In this document: positions 10,401 to 25,400 of the stretch, one piece after another
Layout of the letters: each line of letters opens with the position of its first letter
Position numbering within the stretch: the first letter of the stretch is position 1
Assembly (NCBI RefSeq): GCF_036588685.1
Contig: NC_086383.1
Span: 49,248,448 to 49,312,447 of the forward strand
DNA from: Mytilus trossulus
Taxonomy: Eukaryota > Mollusca > Bivalvia > Mytilida > Mytilidae
Direction: 5' to 3'
DNA length: 64,000 nt
Notes under the pieces: generated by a model
The model's input: only the letters and a program-made list of their open reading frames with translations
Database searches by the model: none
What the model was told of the DNA's origin: nothing
Program-made: the position numbers and the translations under genes

Positions 10401-13400
10401 TGTATTGACAGAATATCGTTTAACTCTGGCCATATCTGTTAAAATAACACTGGAAATTGTACAAATTCAACAATTTAGAAATAGACTGCACGCAACTGCG
10501 TAAGCCCTAGCTGAAACCCAACACATTTTCACACGTGCATGTAGTTTTGTTTTCTTACAGTGCTAATTGTCCTTGATCTCATCACTGGTGCTTGTTGCCT
10601 TTCATCCGCATTCTAAAATGTAACATACTTTTTTATATTCTAGTTCACTCCCTCACTAGAGATATAACAATAATATGTTCGTTTTGAGAACATGTTGACA
10701 CGTTTAAACTTACTGCCATTACTATGTTCTTGAAACATAGCTCGAAATTTTATCATGCGACGATTTGTAAATTTTTTACAATGTATGACAAATATTTTTT
10801 CCAGGACATTCACTAACATTTTGTTGAAAAGGGCAAACAAAATCACAATGATATTATAATAAACGTATATCAATATATAAGAAAAAGTTTTAGATTCTAA
10901 AAAAGGAATCATGTGATATTTCAATGTTTGTACACTAATTATAGGATGTTGTCAAACGACAACAAAACTTCAACAATCGATTTTTAAATTTGGTATCAAT
11001 TAATTACTTCCTCATTTATCATTTATTAAAATGGTTTGAAATAAACTCTAAAAACTAAATCCTTGATATAAACGACTAAAATATCAAATTATATGAGTGA
11101 CAACACAATTATTTTTTGTCTGAAATTATATTTTTTTTAGTTGAATTGTTAACTGTACTTTGAACAAATACGCAGTACAGATCATACAGATACCAGGCTA
11201 ATAACAGTATTTTGCACATGTAATTATGTAAACTATGTGTATAGAGTAAGAAAACATAACCACATGTATAATATATATATCAATATTCAATAAACCAAAA
11301 TGTGTTTCTAAATAACGACCACTACAAAAAAGCATCTGACGAAAACCAAATAAAATACACAACTGTGCAATAAAACTGCTTAGAGAAAAAAATGCTACAA
11401 TGTATAATATGTTTCTTAACTCATTAATTAGGCAGGGTGTATACTTCAATGAAAGTACGCGAAAGTATGATTAAAATCAAGACTAAAATTTCGGAAAAAA
11501 GTTTTCCCTTTTCAGTTATTTAGGACAGCGTTTTGTTTTCAATTAAATATGGAGTTTGTTAACATAATTAATATATGAAGGTCGATTTTTTTAACCCAAA
11601 ATGAAATTATCTTGATTAATTGATATAAGTTCAAATTTAACTTCATTAATGTTGTCAAACTCACTAGAATGTTTGAGTTTTGTGCAATTTGAATTATAAC
11701 TATTTTTTCTAGTATATGGTTGCAAGATTCTTGAAATTTCTCTAGCAGACAATGCGCTTTACGTCATAGATTTTAACTTAACTAAATATGTTACTTTATA
11801 GATAAATTGAGTCGAAAACAATGCGCTGTACTTTGGACTTTTACTGCGTAACCAATAAAAGATTAATCATCGCCTTCCTTTGTTTTATTATTTGCTGTAG
11901 CTTGTAGATGGATCATCAATATTATTGCTTAAGCTCGTTTAAGTAACCTCAATTTTTTCCCTATGTATTTAAAATTACTTTTGTCTTAATTTGAATTGCC
12001 TGTTTATAAATATTTCCATTTTAAGAAAAATAAAACTGTCACTTAGTGCAAATAATGCAAAAACACCATAGCAGTGTGCAGCACCTAAGTGTGTACATAA
12101 ACAATACAATAGTATATAGATGCTTCTTACTACTTTGTTTCGTTTTTTTGTCCTCGGAGATCTGGGTGTTTCAACAGGTTCAGGTGTTTTTGATTCTTGA
12201 TCATCAACCGACTATTTAATGAGTAATTCAAGGTAAGTGATAAATATAAAAGTTGATATTAAAAAGTTTTTAAAAAGTTCAAACGTTCTTAAAAGTCTTT
12301 AGTGTCTTTTTGTGTTTGTACTGTGACCAACAAGAGGTCATACAAGCATTTTGTTACAAATATACGTTTAATCTTAGGTGATCTGAAACACATTATAAAG
12401 ATAACTGTTAGAATTATTTCTTCTGGAATGTAAGAAATTATCTTAACACTAGTTTAAATACAAAGACAATCACATTAGTCACAAGCACTGAATATCCATA
12501 TTTTGAAGACATGTTCTCTTTTTCTTACTTGCACATTTTAAACATTTTCATATGTTATCTCAAACAAAATGTTATTTAATTTATTTATATTATTAAAGCC
12601 AATTTATTACAGAAAGCATGGTATCGTCAATGAATGGCGATGATTATAATATGCATAGCATATTAAAGCTGAATAAACGTGTATATATGTAATGTATTTG
12701 GACTGAGAGTAAGATGACAGTAAATGAATGATATATACAATTTGATCACTTATTCTTAGCATTACTGTTTCCATGTTTTTGTATGATATACTTAGAAAAT
12801 AGTATCTAAACTCAATTCAAACAAAACGTATATAGTATTCATCTTAGCAGATTAAAGGTTGTGTCTGGTTGATAAAAAAACTGCTATATCTAAGCCCATT
12901 TTTAGAATGGCAAACTTTCGATATAAAATTTCGTTTTTACACTTTTAACAATCATTTACTTATTTGTCTGTCACACATCTTTCATTTGTTTAAAAACTCA
13001 TATTAAGATGTTTCGATGTATCAAACTTTATCAAATAAAATAAATTCATTTTATCGTCAATTTCGTTTCCATTTCCATTTGAATTTGAATATATGTAGCA
13101 CTTAAAATAAATCTCAAGACTTTTACATAAAATTTAAACCCTAAATATTTTTTCTATATAACTAACTTACCAAATCTATTAAGAATGCCGCTGTAGAAGT
13201 ATTGTAGTATGGTTCTAAGCTTGTCCATACAAATGGAAAGTGAGCACGTCTACAAAAACCAATCTTTATCAGAGAAATCATAATAATTATAAAATTATAA
13301 TCATGATAAAAATAAACTTCTTTTTGAATTTACCTTGGAGTTCGGTATTTTTGTAACACTTTATTTACCTTTTGTAAGTCAATGTAAAAACACATATAGA

Positions 13401-16400
13401 TGTATAATCAATGGGAATCGCGTCAGATTAAAGAAAAAAGGACCACGCGGAAAAAACGAATAACAGCTCCTGCCCAGATGTTTATTGCCTCATGTATTTA
13501 AAAGTCAGGAAAACGTGAAGTCAAAATTTAAAATGACATTCGGTATAAAATTACCATAAAGATAAATTAAAATACGAGCCCTACATGCCATACACGTATA
13601 TATCTGGAAAATACAATACCTGAAAATGGTATTCTATTTGTAATATTGAAAAGAATTCTTCCGAAATAAAGCGATTGCTACAGCTAAAAACAAATCTAAT
13701 CTTTCCTACGGGCTATACATTAAACTTTGAAACATAATTAGCACGCCTGTGTACTTAAAGTCCCTTTCTAGCTTTAGTTCGGAGTGATGTAGTTGCCCAT
13801 AACAGTGTTTGGAGTAAATAATATGCCTTTTTTATTTAACAAATCACCTATTTAATTTGTTTTAACATACAACCCATTAAATTGGATTTTTTTTACCATA
13901 AACTTTAATTCAAGTATTACAAATGATACTATCTGACCAATACTTACTGTCTAGGTTTTCGTATATGAGATTTATCTTTTTTGAGAACCTCTTGGAGTCT
14001 TCTTAGTTCTTCTGTTTTATATTCTTTTTTCTGTTTTCCCGATTGAGAGGCTGAAAAGTCAACAATACTTATTAGCCTGCCATATATATCTCATAAAATA
14101 ATAGTATATATTATGTAGCTGATAATTCTAAGTTTGGAAATAAGTATAATAATTTGATAAAATTAAAGGAAACTGCAACGTATTATTTATCATAAGTTAG
14201 GAACAAGTCAGAACATATTGGAAAACGTACAGCACTTCATTTTACTTCTTCGTGTGTGCTTGTTTTAACATCAACCGATGCAATATCTCTCCTCTTATAT
14301 CAAAAGATGTAAATTACTACGAAAAAAAATTACCAAATACTTGGTCATTAAAACAGAAAATATAACGATTATTGTATATCCTTGAAATGAAAACGAGTAT
14401 AAAAGTATGCACTTTATTCAACTTGAGTGACATGCATTGATGCTAATACAAGAATCGTCAAAACCAAAGAGTGTTTTCTTATCTAATCTGAACATGAATA
14501 TTATTTTCTAAAGACATGTCGTTCATTAGGATATAAAATATATACTAATACGGAAATTAATACTAAAATAACGACCAAATAAAGAGGTAATTATTTATTG
14601 AATTACATAATGAGGAATCCGTGTATGTTTTTGGTTTATCAACGAAGGAAACCACTGTAACATTCGTGTCACTTGTCAATTTTATTAACAAACCAAAAAA
14701 AATCTAAAACGTTTTTCATCCATTTCATATGCATGGTTAGTGGATTACATCCTAATATAGCTAACAATATAGAAACATTGTATTCGACTAAAACTGATGA
14801 AAGTCTACTTTAGATATACTTTATTGAAAACACTTTTCTTTTCAATATTCCTCTGCATGACTTGTGATCAGCAGAAGATTAGATATGGATTAAAAACTTG
14901 CAAAGAATTAGATGCTTGTAGACAATAACGATCAATAATCCTCATTGCGATCATATAATTCATTGACTTCTCGTCAAAAGATTAGTTCAAACATTAGAAT
15001 AAAACAAGGTCAATATGAGCACAAACACACTATCAAATCAAACTGAATCTATCTTTCAAAAGACTCAGATTTATTTTACCTTCTGGCGAGATGAATAGCA
15101 ACTTATCAAAGCAGGAAATCAGAATGAAATAATGTCAAAACTTCTGAATTCAGGTATTGTTTATACATGTGTTTACTTTTACTTTTAGGAGATTACTAAA
15201 ATGTCTGTTTTCTTTACTTATTATACTTTTATAAAGTTAACACCAATGTATTCAACCTAATATTTAATGAATGCGTTCATTGTAAATGCTCTTAAATGCA
15301 TCTTGTGCGTGATGGAGATATCTTTTTTTGTGTTTTCAGAGTTTCCAAACTCACAAACAATGATATCAGTTTATAGTTTCAAAATTTAAAGATACTAGTC
15401 GCATTCATATACTGAAACATCTCAAAGGGTTGCAATCCATCATTGTTTACCGAACACAATTTTGCAAGGAAAGCGCCATGTAATACATACCGTACCTGTA
15501 AGACAGTACCGATAGCAGATTATACATTGATAGTCGAAGTATAATTATTTCGGTTTTCAGTTAATACATAAAGGAATTTGATATATTGCAAGCTTAACAT
15601 GGGATAATCAGCAGATTACATGGAATTTTTGTGTCTACTTTTAGTATAACTTTGTGAACACAAAAAACCTGTGTCACAACAACACTATACGTGAAGATAT
15701 ATAAAAGTAGTTTGCATTTTATGGCATATAATGACAAAATTTTATCAACAACAAGCAAGCGATGATCAAGAAGGAATGAAGTTACGTAATTAATTACACA
15801 GCAATGAAAGAAGATTACACACAGTGAATAAACATATTCGGCATACAGTTAATCTTAAAACACAATTGCGTCAAACACCTGCATGTATCTCAAGAATATA
15901 TTATCTGAAAAAGTTGGATCTGGTCCTTTCCAAAGCATGAACTTAAAAATGTTATTCACTCCTATCAAGAAAAGAAAGAATTAAGAGACGTGATCAGTGA
16001 AGTTAAAGTACATTTCATTTTCAAACGTTTATATTAAAAAAAAATGAAAAACGAAGCAAACAATAGTGTAGGAACTGAAAGCATTTTCCCAAATAACTTG
16101 ATGTAAAAACAAAACTATCTAAACTAAACAAATCCCTGTTTCCAATTTTCTATTAACTATCACGAATCATACACCAAAATACGATACTCCTTGAACCATG
16201 AATTTATCTTTTCAATAAGTATCATACATTTTACTAAAATTTTATTTAAAATCAAAAGTGAAACGAGAGATTTTATGATAATCGTGTTGGATTAACAAAA
16301 TGATTAACGAGTGAACATAAGTGTATAATATAAACGTGTGATAAAAACTTTTTGAATAAAGAGATAATGTGTTTTCTACGATTTTATTGAGATCAAAAAT

Positions 16401-19400
16401 TTTCAACTGCAAAGAGATAAGGTATGGAGATGTTATCTGATTCAAACAATTATCCAACAAAGTACAAATGGTTTGGATTTAAGAACTAATATGTCAGCGT
16501 TTACCCCTAGATTGGTCATCAATAGACAAAAACAATACCGAATAATCAGTAGACAAACAGGAAAATGTATTCAAATCACCGCCTGGTTAACGACAAAAAA
16601 TTAACAAAAAACAAGTAAGACAGACGGAACACAGTGTACCTATCTAAGATAGTTCACATTTGCTGAACAAAACCCAAAGTCAAAGTTCTGCTAGAATAAA
16701 ATATTAGTCAATGGAATGGACTCAGTAACAATTTAAATGTATGATCATATGTCAGGGTGCATCATACGTGTGGTAATCACATTTTGAATAACCAAAATTA
16801 AAAAGGCCGTAACAGACCATAATAGTTGCTGCTTTACAGAAATACTCTCAGGCATTGTTAAATTAAATTTGACGACAAAGTCATATTTTTTTCCTTCTTC
16901 AGTTAATCAATAATGGCAATTTTGAATGTATATGCAACTTGATTTATTAATTTCTAGAGTATGCTACTTAACAAAAATGGAGGATACCACAGGAACATTT
17001 TAACCTCAGAAATTGCGGTAAACGATAATGCCATGGCAACTAACAGAAGACGACAACAATACACTAAATGCTACATAAATAACAAATGCCTGGGCAACCG
17101 TGACGAATTGGATGAGATCTCTGGTGCAAGGGCAAATGGCTAAAACTAAGTAAACGATGTGTCTGAAAAAGTTGACGTGACATTATGACTGCTTTAGACA
17201 ACTTGTAATTTTACTTTTCTTGTTTATAAGAATATTTGTCAAACCATGCGTTACTGTTTGTTGTGGACTGTATCGCTAATATAAAGGTTAAACTTAAAGA
17301 GGTGTAAAAGAAAAGAAAATAAACCAGGTGTAATTAAAATGCCGAATATGTTTAAACACAATTGATGCAGGTTTCTATTTTTGTTAACAAATAAATAAAA
17401 TTTCTTAAAAATAATAAATTAACATCAAAACATGCATACTACACTAAAACTCTTCGACAACGTATAATTACGACATTTTCAAAACTAAGACTACATGTAT
17501 TTATGATACATTGAAATTAAGTATGAAATAGATGAACTAAATATGTACAAGAAAGCGTGGTGTTGGGTTAGGCTAAATTTTATTTCATTATATTTAAGTA
17601 GTGCATTGTATTCTTAATAATTTGAGAAACTTGCATGTTATACTCAATCCAGTTTATCGTCACTGATCACCTTTTCAGAAAAGTTATTAAAAGTTTTCAG
17701 AAGAGTCGTATCTATCTTAGTTTTGGTATATGAAAGTGTTGTTAGTAGCTTTTGTTTGCTTATTGTCGTGCAATTGTATGTAATTATTATGATTTACTAT
17801 TGCTGGGAGTTCAATCAAAATACATTGGGTTTAAAGACTACAATACAGAAAACTATCAAACAGTTAGAGATTAAAGCAACATCACGTACTGCGCATGTTA
17901 TAACGCATGCACCCCTACCTTCTGCGCTTTCCTCTGGTTTCTTCTGTTGATTATCTTTTTTCCTTCCTGTTTTTTTTTAAATGAGATATTAAACTTTGCT
18001 TTTTATTGAAAAGAAATATATCCTAGGATAGTCTTTTATAAAATTGTGATTCGAATGTAAATTTTTCCTATATTCGAGACAAAGGTGACACTAGACACAT
18101 AGCAACATAATTCAAAGTTTCTCTTAATTTTCTGTATAAGTTAGTAAATATATATTGTGATGTTGTTAGTGAAGTGTATAAATGTAATGTGCCTCATGCC
18201 TGTATTCATAAAACTACTTGATTTTAAGATCGACACAAACGCCCACTGTAGATATCGTTAAGCGTCTGATATATGCAGTGGTTTTTCAGCGGTTTGAATC
18301 ATGACAAGCATAGTCTCTAAACAGATAATGCTTTAAATTGAGTAGTTTTATAAATGTCTTACCAGACCAGATTGTGTGAGAAGATTGCAGAAATTAAAAG
18401 CAAATAAAAGCAATTGAAAACTAAGAAAAAAAGGTTTCATGAATAACCCTTAAATATAAAAACTTTAAAGATCTTTAAACAATTATCTTGAGTGTGATTT
18501 TTTTCCATAATAAACTACATATACCAGATCAAAATTTCAATTATTTTTGTTCCACTATCATCCCACAAAGTATATATGGATATATAAAGTTAAAAAAGCA
18601 AAAGCTTAAGATATCTGGAAGATTATATGCAATCTTTTGAAAATATATATATATAAATAAGTTAATATTCTAAAAGCTGATATAAGGTATGATAACGGAG
18701 TGAACAACATTTTATATATATAGTTAAGATTATTCCAACTTTATAAGCCGACTACTGTACGTCTGCAATTTAAAATTGTTCATGCAAGCTACATGCTCTT
18801 TAAGAAGAAGATATTCCATGGTAGTTCATGCTAAATCGGTAATTTGAGGAAGCTACGAGTTAACATGCAGGTGTCAAGGCGCAAGTACTAATGGCGTATT
18901 CACCTCTGCTGAAACATCGGCGCCCATCTGTCGACTTTTGTCTGTAAATAGGACTTTGCGCTTTAACTGGAGCGCTGTGGATTGGTCTTCGAAACTTTCT
19001 GTCATCCTGTTTCTGTTTATATGTCTGTTGTCTAGGACTCGGTGTTCCTCTATATTTATTTTCCTGTGGTTTTGGACTTTTTGACTGTTTTCCTTTATTA
19101 CTGACTGTTGAATTTTCTCGATCTTTAGCTGAAGTTATACGAACTTCTGGTGCGATAACCACATGTTTTTGGTTCTCACTCCTTGCAGAAGGTTGTTGAT
19201 CTGTTTCACTTCTAGCAGATGCGTTTTGATCGCCATCGTTATCTTTATTGTGTTCTTCCTTTTCCTTATCGTATGACATGTTATCGTTTTCTTTATTAGA
19301 GTCCTCGTTTTGGCTAGTTGTCATCAAATCATGGCTTTTAACGTCGTTTTTATCATTTTCATCATGAATTATGTCTTTTGTTTCGTTTTCACTATCATTT

Positions 19401-22400
19401 TCATCGTCAGTTTTGTGAGATAAATTTTTAATTTCATCATCGTCATCAGAATCGTAATGATTATCTTTATTATGAACAACTTCTTGCTTATCTTCCTGAA
19501 AGACTTCAGGCTGCACCTTATCGTGTTCTTTTGAACCGGACTTTACTTCTGACGATTCTGATGACGTGACGACTGTCGTGTTTTCTTTTACTGGTGATGC
19601 TGCCAATTGTTGAACTGATGACGTTTGACTTTTTGTATCATTCACATCTTCAGATTTTGAAGACTTGTGTGTTTCTTCATTCACGTCAAAAACTTCGGGA
19701 TTTGTTTTTTCATCAGAATTCATCTTGTTACTTTCATCATTAATTACGGTACTCTCATTTGTTTTTGAATGTTCGTTTTCATTTGTAGAGAGTTTTGCAT
19801 CGCCGGCAAAATCGTCTAATGATTTTGAACCAGTGTCTCCAGTAGTACTATTTTCATTTTTAGATTTTGACAATGTCATATTTTCCGTTTTCTGTTCATC
19901 GGCATCATTTTCTTCAAGTTTTTCGACGTCGTTATTTTTTTCTCCACTAGTTTCGTCTTGTTGACGTCGATTGTCTTTATCCATGACAGTTTGATCATTG
20001 TCTGAACCTTTTTTGTCTTGTTCGACGTCGATTTCTTTATCTGATCTTTCTGCATTATTAGCGACGGTTTCACTCTCAACCTTATCATTTTTTTCAGTAT
20101 CATCAGAATATGAAGGAGATTTTGTACTATCTTCATTGTCATTTCTTTCGTCTTTCGTGTCAGTGGCTTGTTTTATTTCATTTTCGTTCTCGGTCTTAGA
20201 GTTCCCTCCAGCTGAATTCATATTTATTTATAAATAGATACGTACATTTTTTTCTTTATTTACCTGATTTCGGGAAACCCAGGGTTATGCTTTAGTTTTA
20301 CAATGTACTATGTAAAACTTGTTTGCTGTGAAAAACACATCGCTTTTATTCATGGTCAACTACTAGTTGCTTTTTTATTCTGTGGTTAACTCACATTTTC
20401 ATTTTTAAATGGAACATAAGCTGACTCTTGGTGGTTTTTTTTGGTTTTGGTTGGAAAAAGTTTAACTTAAAAGTCAACAAAGAAACGAAGACGACGTTTT
20501 ATAAATTTTCACTAATAAATGTTCATTAAATATTGTATTTCATAAAAATTCGAAGGCATAATCATATAAATTTGGAAATATATCCATCCAAACACACAAT
20601 GACGTAGCTTTGTAATACGACATCACTAAAGAGGTCTTAAGCATTTGATTTCAACGTACTTATAGACATTTGATTTCAATATATACTTACGCAAAAATTC
20701 AGTAAGTTTGTGATTAATGTTCAGTGAATTGAAAGGATAATATTCCTGATGCGTTCTCAAATTTGATCGAATGCTTAATTGTATCTATGTAATAAGGTGT
20801 TACGATTTCGTTTCAGCATACAACTTCACATTAACATAAATAACTTCATTGCAATATGGAAAATAGCAAAAAAAACCTAGATACCGCTTTTTGCGTTTAC
20901 TAATAAAATCAGCCAAAATAGCAGCATGCTTCTATCGCTCTAAATAGCACACACCTGTACATTTTATCTATAATAGTTTATATATCTACATAACTGTTAT
21001 ATGGTTCTGTGATTGGTCATTTGCCTATTGATATATATTGTGCAGAATTGTTATGTGTTTAGAATGTGAGTTTATTCAATCAGTCTCGTGTACAATTTTA
21101 TATTTCACAATTGATTAATTCCTCTGGTATTCATAAACATTATGTAAAGGTGATAAATATTAGTTTATGGACAAAACTCTTTAGAAAAATCAAGGAACAT
21201 AACTCTAAAAAAAGTGTTCTATTTTCAGCTATGTGGTCATATTGTTTTAGAGAAATTATCACTGAATAAATGTTCTAAGCGAGATACAAAAAGGATGATA
21301 GGGGCCAAATTAGTTCCAATTTTACCTAGTTGTTGCAGTGGGGAGTTTTTTCTGTAAAAGTTCACAGGTGACAGACGCTAAATGATGACAAAAAAGCTTA
21401 AAATTGCCCTTTGAGTCCGACAGGTAATCTAAGAAGCATAGTGTATCCGTTATGTCATATGCATGATAACATATTTCTAAATACATATTTATATGAAAAA
21501 AATGATATTTTACTGATGTAATTTCAATGTTTATGAAAATCTATTAGAATAATTGCTTTCTCATTTTAAAGATAACACCGTCTGTCGTGATCAGAGTGCG
21601 TGATTATACTCTTAAATAATGTCTTCCCTTACAAATTTGGGTTTACATTTCGAAAAATAAATAATTTACATGAAACAAATATGTCATTTTGGACGTTTTC
21701 TTTTGTTTGGCCTGTATAGATCTAGTCTCGATTGACTGGACTCCAATTCAGAATCGATAAGAAGGTTTAAAAGAAAGTTTAAATCAAATAAAATGTACAT
21801 TACATGTTTAATTTAAAAGTGCGACCTTTCAATTTAGAAAACTTCTTTCATTTTAAATTTTACATGGTTTGTTCAAAAGAGTTTATACGTATTATGAAAC
21901 AGGAAATAACGTCAAGACATTAAAATTACGGCGTAAAAAACTTCATTCCTTAAAAAAACCCATTTTAATTGAAAGTTTTCGACAACAAGCTATACGAAAA
22001 GAATCTATTAGTGTAAGTGGCCTTTTTCATTTTCTTTTCAACGTCTTTTTCGCCTATTTTTAGCAGAATGTTTCCGAATGGACCAGAGTTACTCACCTGT
22101 GTCGCTGTCGTCCTCATGTCCCCGCCCTTTTGATTCACCGGCATCGGTTTTTACTTCCCCACCAGTTTCTTCGCTACTCGGAACTTTTACGTCGGTCTGA
22201 AAAACGAAGAAGCATTTTTATAAATTATACCAATAACATTTGCTTTCAAATTGTTTTGCTGCATACATGTAAAAGTGTTTATTCAGGTTAAATAACCAAT
22301 CGAGTTGGGCTTTTAAAACAAAAAAAGCAGGATAGTCGATTTATCTTAAAAATATAGCTTAATATTTTGATAAAACAACAGCAGTATCCTCTCTGACTTT

Positions 22401-25400
22401 AATCTCAAGTATAACCTCTATTATATATTGAATTTCAATTTAAAAATAAACTAAATCAAAAACAAAAAAGGGACAAAGTTCCATATACTGAAACCATGTC
22501 AATTCCGAAACAGTAAACATGTGTTTCATAATAGATTTCACATGAATTATACGTTGTAATACAAAGAAAATATATAGGAAATATTGCGACAATAAATTGA
22601 CGAAGTTTCAAGATAAACAATACAAGCCCATAGCCCAAAGCAGTTGGCAACCATTTATATCCAGTGCATATTTGATTGAAATCTAAGACTAGAAATCATC
22701 AATCGGCATTAATACACAATGTGCATGTATCAAACGTGAACCTTTGTATGAGACGCTGTTCATGTCAAAATAGCGATGGTTTCATCTACTTGGTTTTTCC
22801 ATATAGATACTTGTTTAAAGCATCTAGATACTTTCAACACACATCTAAATACTTTCAATAAACATACAGTTTCCTCTTTTGAATGGTTTTACACTAGTAA
22901 TTTTGGGGCCCTTTATAGCTTGTTGTTCGGTTTGAGCCAAGGCTCCGTGTTGAAGGCCGTACTTTAACCTATAATGGTTTAATTTTTAAATTGTTATTTG
23001 GATGGAGAGTTGTCTCATTGGCACTCACACCACATCTTCCTATATCTAGATACTTTCAACAAACATACAGATACTTTCAACAAACATACAGATACTGTCT
23101 GGCACTCTGCTTAACCTCTCGTGTTAACCATTCTTCACATGGGTTAACTTTATTTTTAAACATATATATGGCGTAACTAAAATGTATGTAAACAATTTTC
23201 TATACTTGATGTTTCATTTATTCAAAGTCATTGAATTGTGATTGATACATTTACTTTAAACATTAAACGACATTTTCTTTTGTGAAAAGCACAAAATTAT
23301 CATATAGTAAAAGTAATACAAATGTGTTAAACAATTTAAAGGGATTTACAACAAAGGTTTACAATACATAGCATATATAATAAATAGATACTTGAATACT
23401 CAGTAACGATGAAGCCACGCAAATCGTTTGAAACAGTTCTGAACATATGGTTCAGTAAAAGTTAACATATATGTTTTGTTTCCTGAACGCTGAGGGGAAA
23501 ACTATCATTTGTGTTTGAAAACAAACAATAGAAACACATGGCCAAAAGAATAAAAAGTCGTTCAAATCCATTAGTCTTTTAGAATGAAAGACTTTGATGG
23601 TTTGAAGTTCTTCTGAAGTCTTCAATGCTTTTATATGTGTTTTCTTATTTAATCTATGGACGTATTTGACTGAAATATAAGCCGTTTGCATTCAATGATC
23701 TGGATTTTAGTTATTAAATGACAAATTCCAATAATCATAGAATAACTTATCCAGTAATTTAGATGTAGAAAAATATTTCACAGCATCAAATGCTACAGTG
23801 TTTGTTTTTCAACAAAATGATACTAGTATTCAACTCAGCATACACTTGGTTGAGTTAAAAACAGCAACATGTTAATTTCTTACATACTCAGGGTGACAAG
23901 TCAAATAAAAATATATCCAAGAAAACCATGTCAGTGTGGTTCTTTTCGCATTTTTTGTTTACATGTTTACATGGTAAACGGAAAGGGCTAACTTTGTGAC
24001 GAACGTCAATGATTGAACAAGGCTTGATTCAGTATCAGATAGAAAGTCTTATCGTGATAAAGAGTCCTCAGTCAAAAGGATTTTAAATAGTATGTTTTCC
24101 GAAGAGGATAGATACTCTTTCAGTCTTATCATGAGAAAAAGCCTTCAATTCGAAAAGGAACTTTCAATGGTAAATTCTTACGCAGCATATTTAGGATCAT
24201 AACTATACAAGCTATAGGTCAATAGTATGCACCACGTATAAAATGTTACACTATCGGTATCTTATACATTTTATTTGTTCATGTCAAATCTGTATCAAGA
24301 CCCCTCGACATGCTATCAAGTCCTTTAATTTATCTTGTATAGAAAGATACTAAATACGAAGTTTTTATAGATTACACATGTACATCGCCATAGGATATTA
24401 TAACAGAGTCATTTAAATTCATTCAAAGATTTTTGCTCGTTTACAGAAGGTTTTGTCACTTTGTTATATATATGTCATTTATATGATTTTGTTGATAAAG
24501 TTTTATGAAATAATAGTATGATGTATGTTTGGGTATAAATACCATGCTGCTTGGCAAGGGCCATTAATTGACACAATAAATAATAGTATTCTTATTCTAT
24601 TGATATTTACTAGTACATGTATGTACATATAGTTTCACGTTTCTTTATGATGCTACACGAAATTCGCCTTTTTTTATGAAAACTTATTGGACACTTTCAA
24701 TTTCCTAATTCTGCTAAACGAACGAATATAACTTTTTTAACAACTTCACTGATTGCTTGTTGATCGTCTTACGTCACATAACGTTACCATTTGACAATTA
24801 CATTCCACTATAATATACTACATGTATGTAACATTCTGTTAATGATTTGACGGCCTACTTAAAATGACATACAGAATGATGATAAATTGGTTACCGTGTT
24901 TCTTTAAATGATTATTAGAATATTACCCCGTTTCTGGTTTACTGTCTATAGATACCAAAAAATGCATGCTAAAATAATGAGTTTAATGTTTTAATTACAA
25001 AAATATATGGATTGTAGGAAAATGAAATTCCTATTTCTGACATTGTAGCTCCCCACACATGATACAGTACTCGAGTGTGACATTATCTTATGCTGTCGTT
25101 TTTAAAATTAAATTGGTCTGTTTTCGTGTCTTTCATGACAACAAGCGATAATAGAGATGTCCTCCTTTAAAAATAATCAAACTTAAAATTAAATATTGGA
25201 CCTATCGTATGAAAAATTGACAGGATAATTAATGTTTTCGTGTTAGTATTTTTATTCTCTGCATCGTCTAAAAACTATAGGGATTGGGGCTTTTTTTTGG
25301 GACAAATATAAGGATGCACAGTCGCTGAAACACGGAAGGTCTCCGCAGTTACATTGTAAGTTGGAATAGCGCAAATGTTTTCAAGTTCAACTTTAGATTA

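Noticed and set aside
19665..20237. Two + strand frames of 79-99 codons rich in Ser and Phe
   Set aside because: Antisense of the acidic exon; composition is the complement of Asp/Glu/Asn codons.
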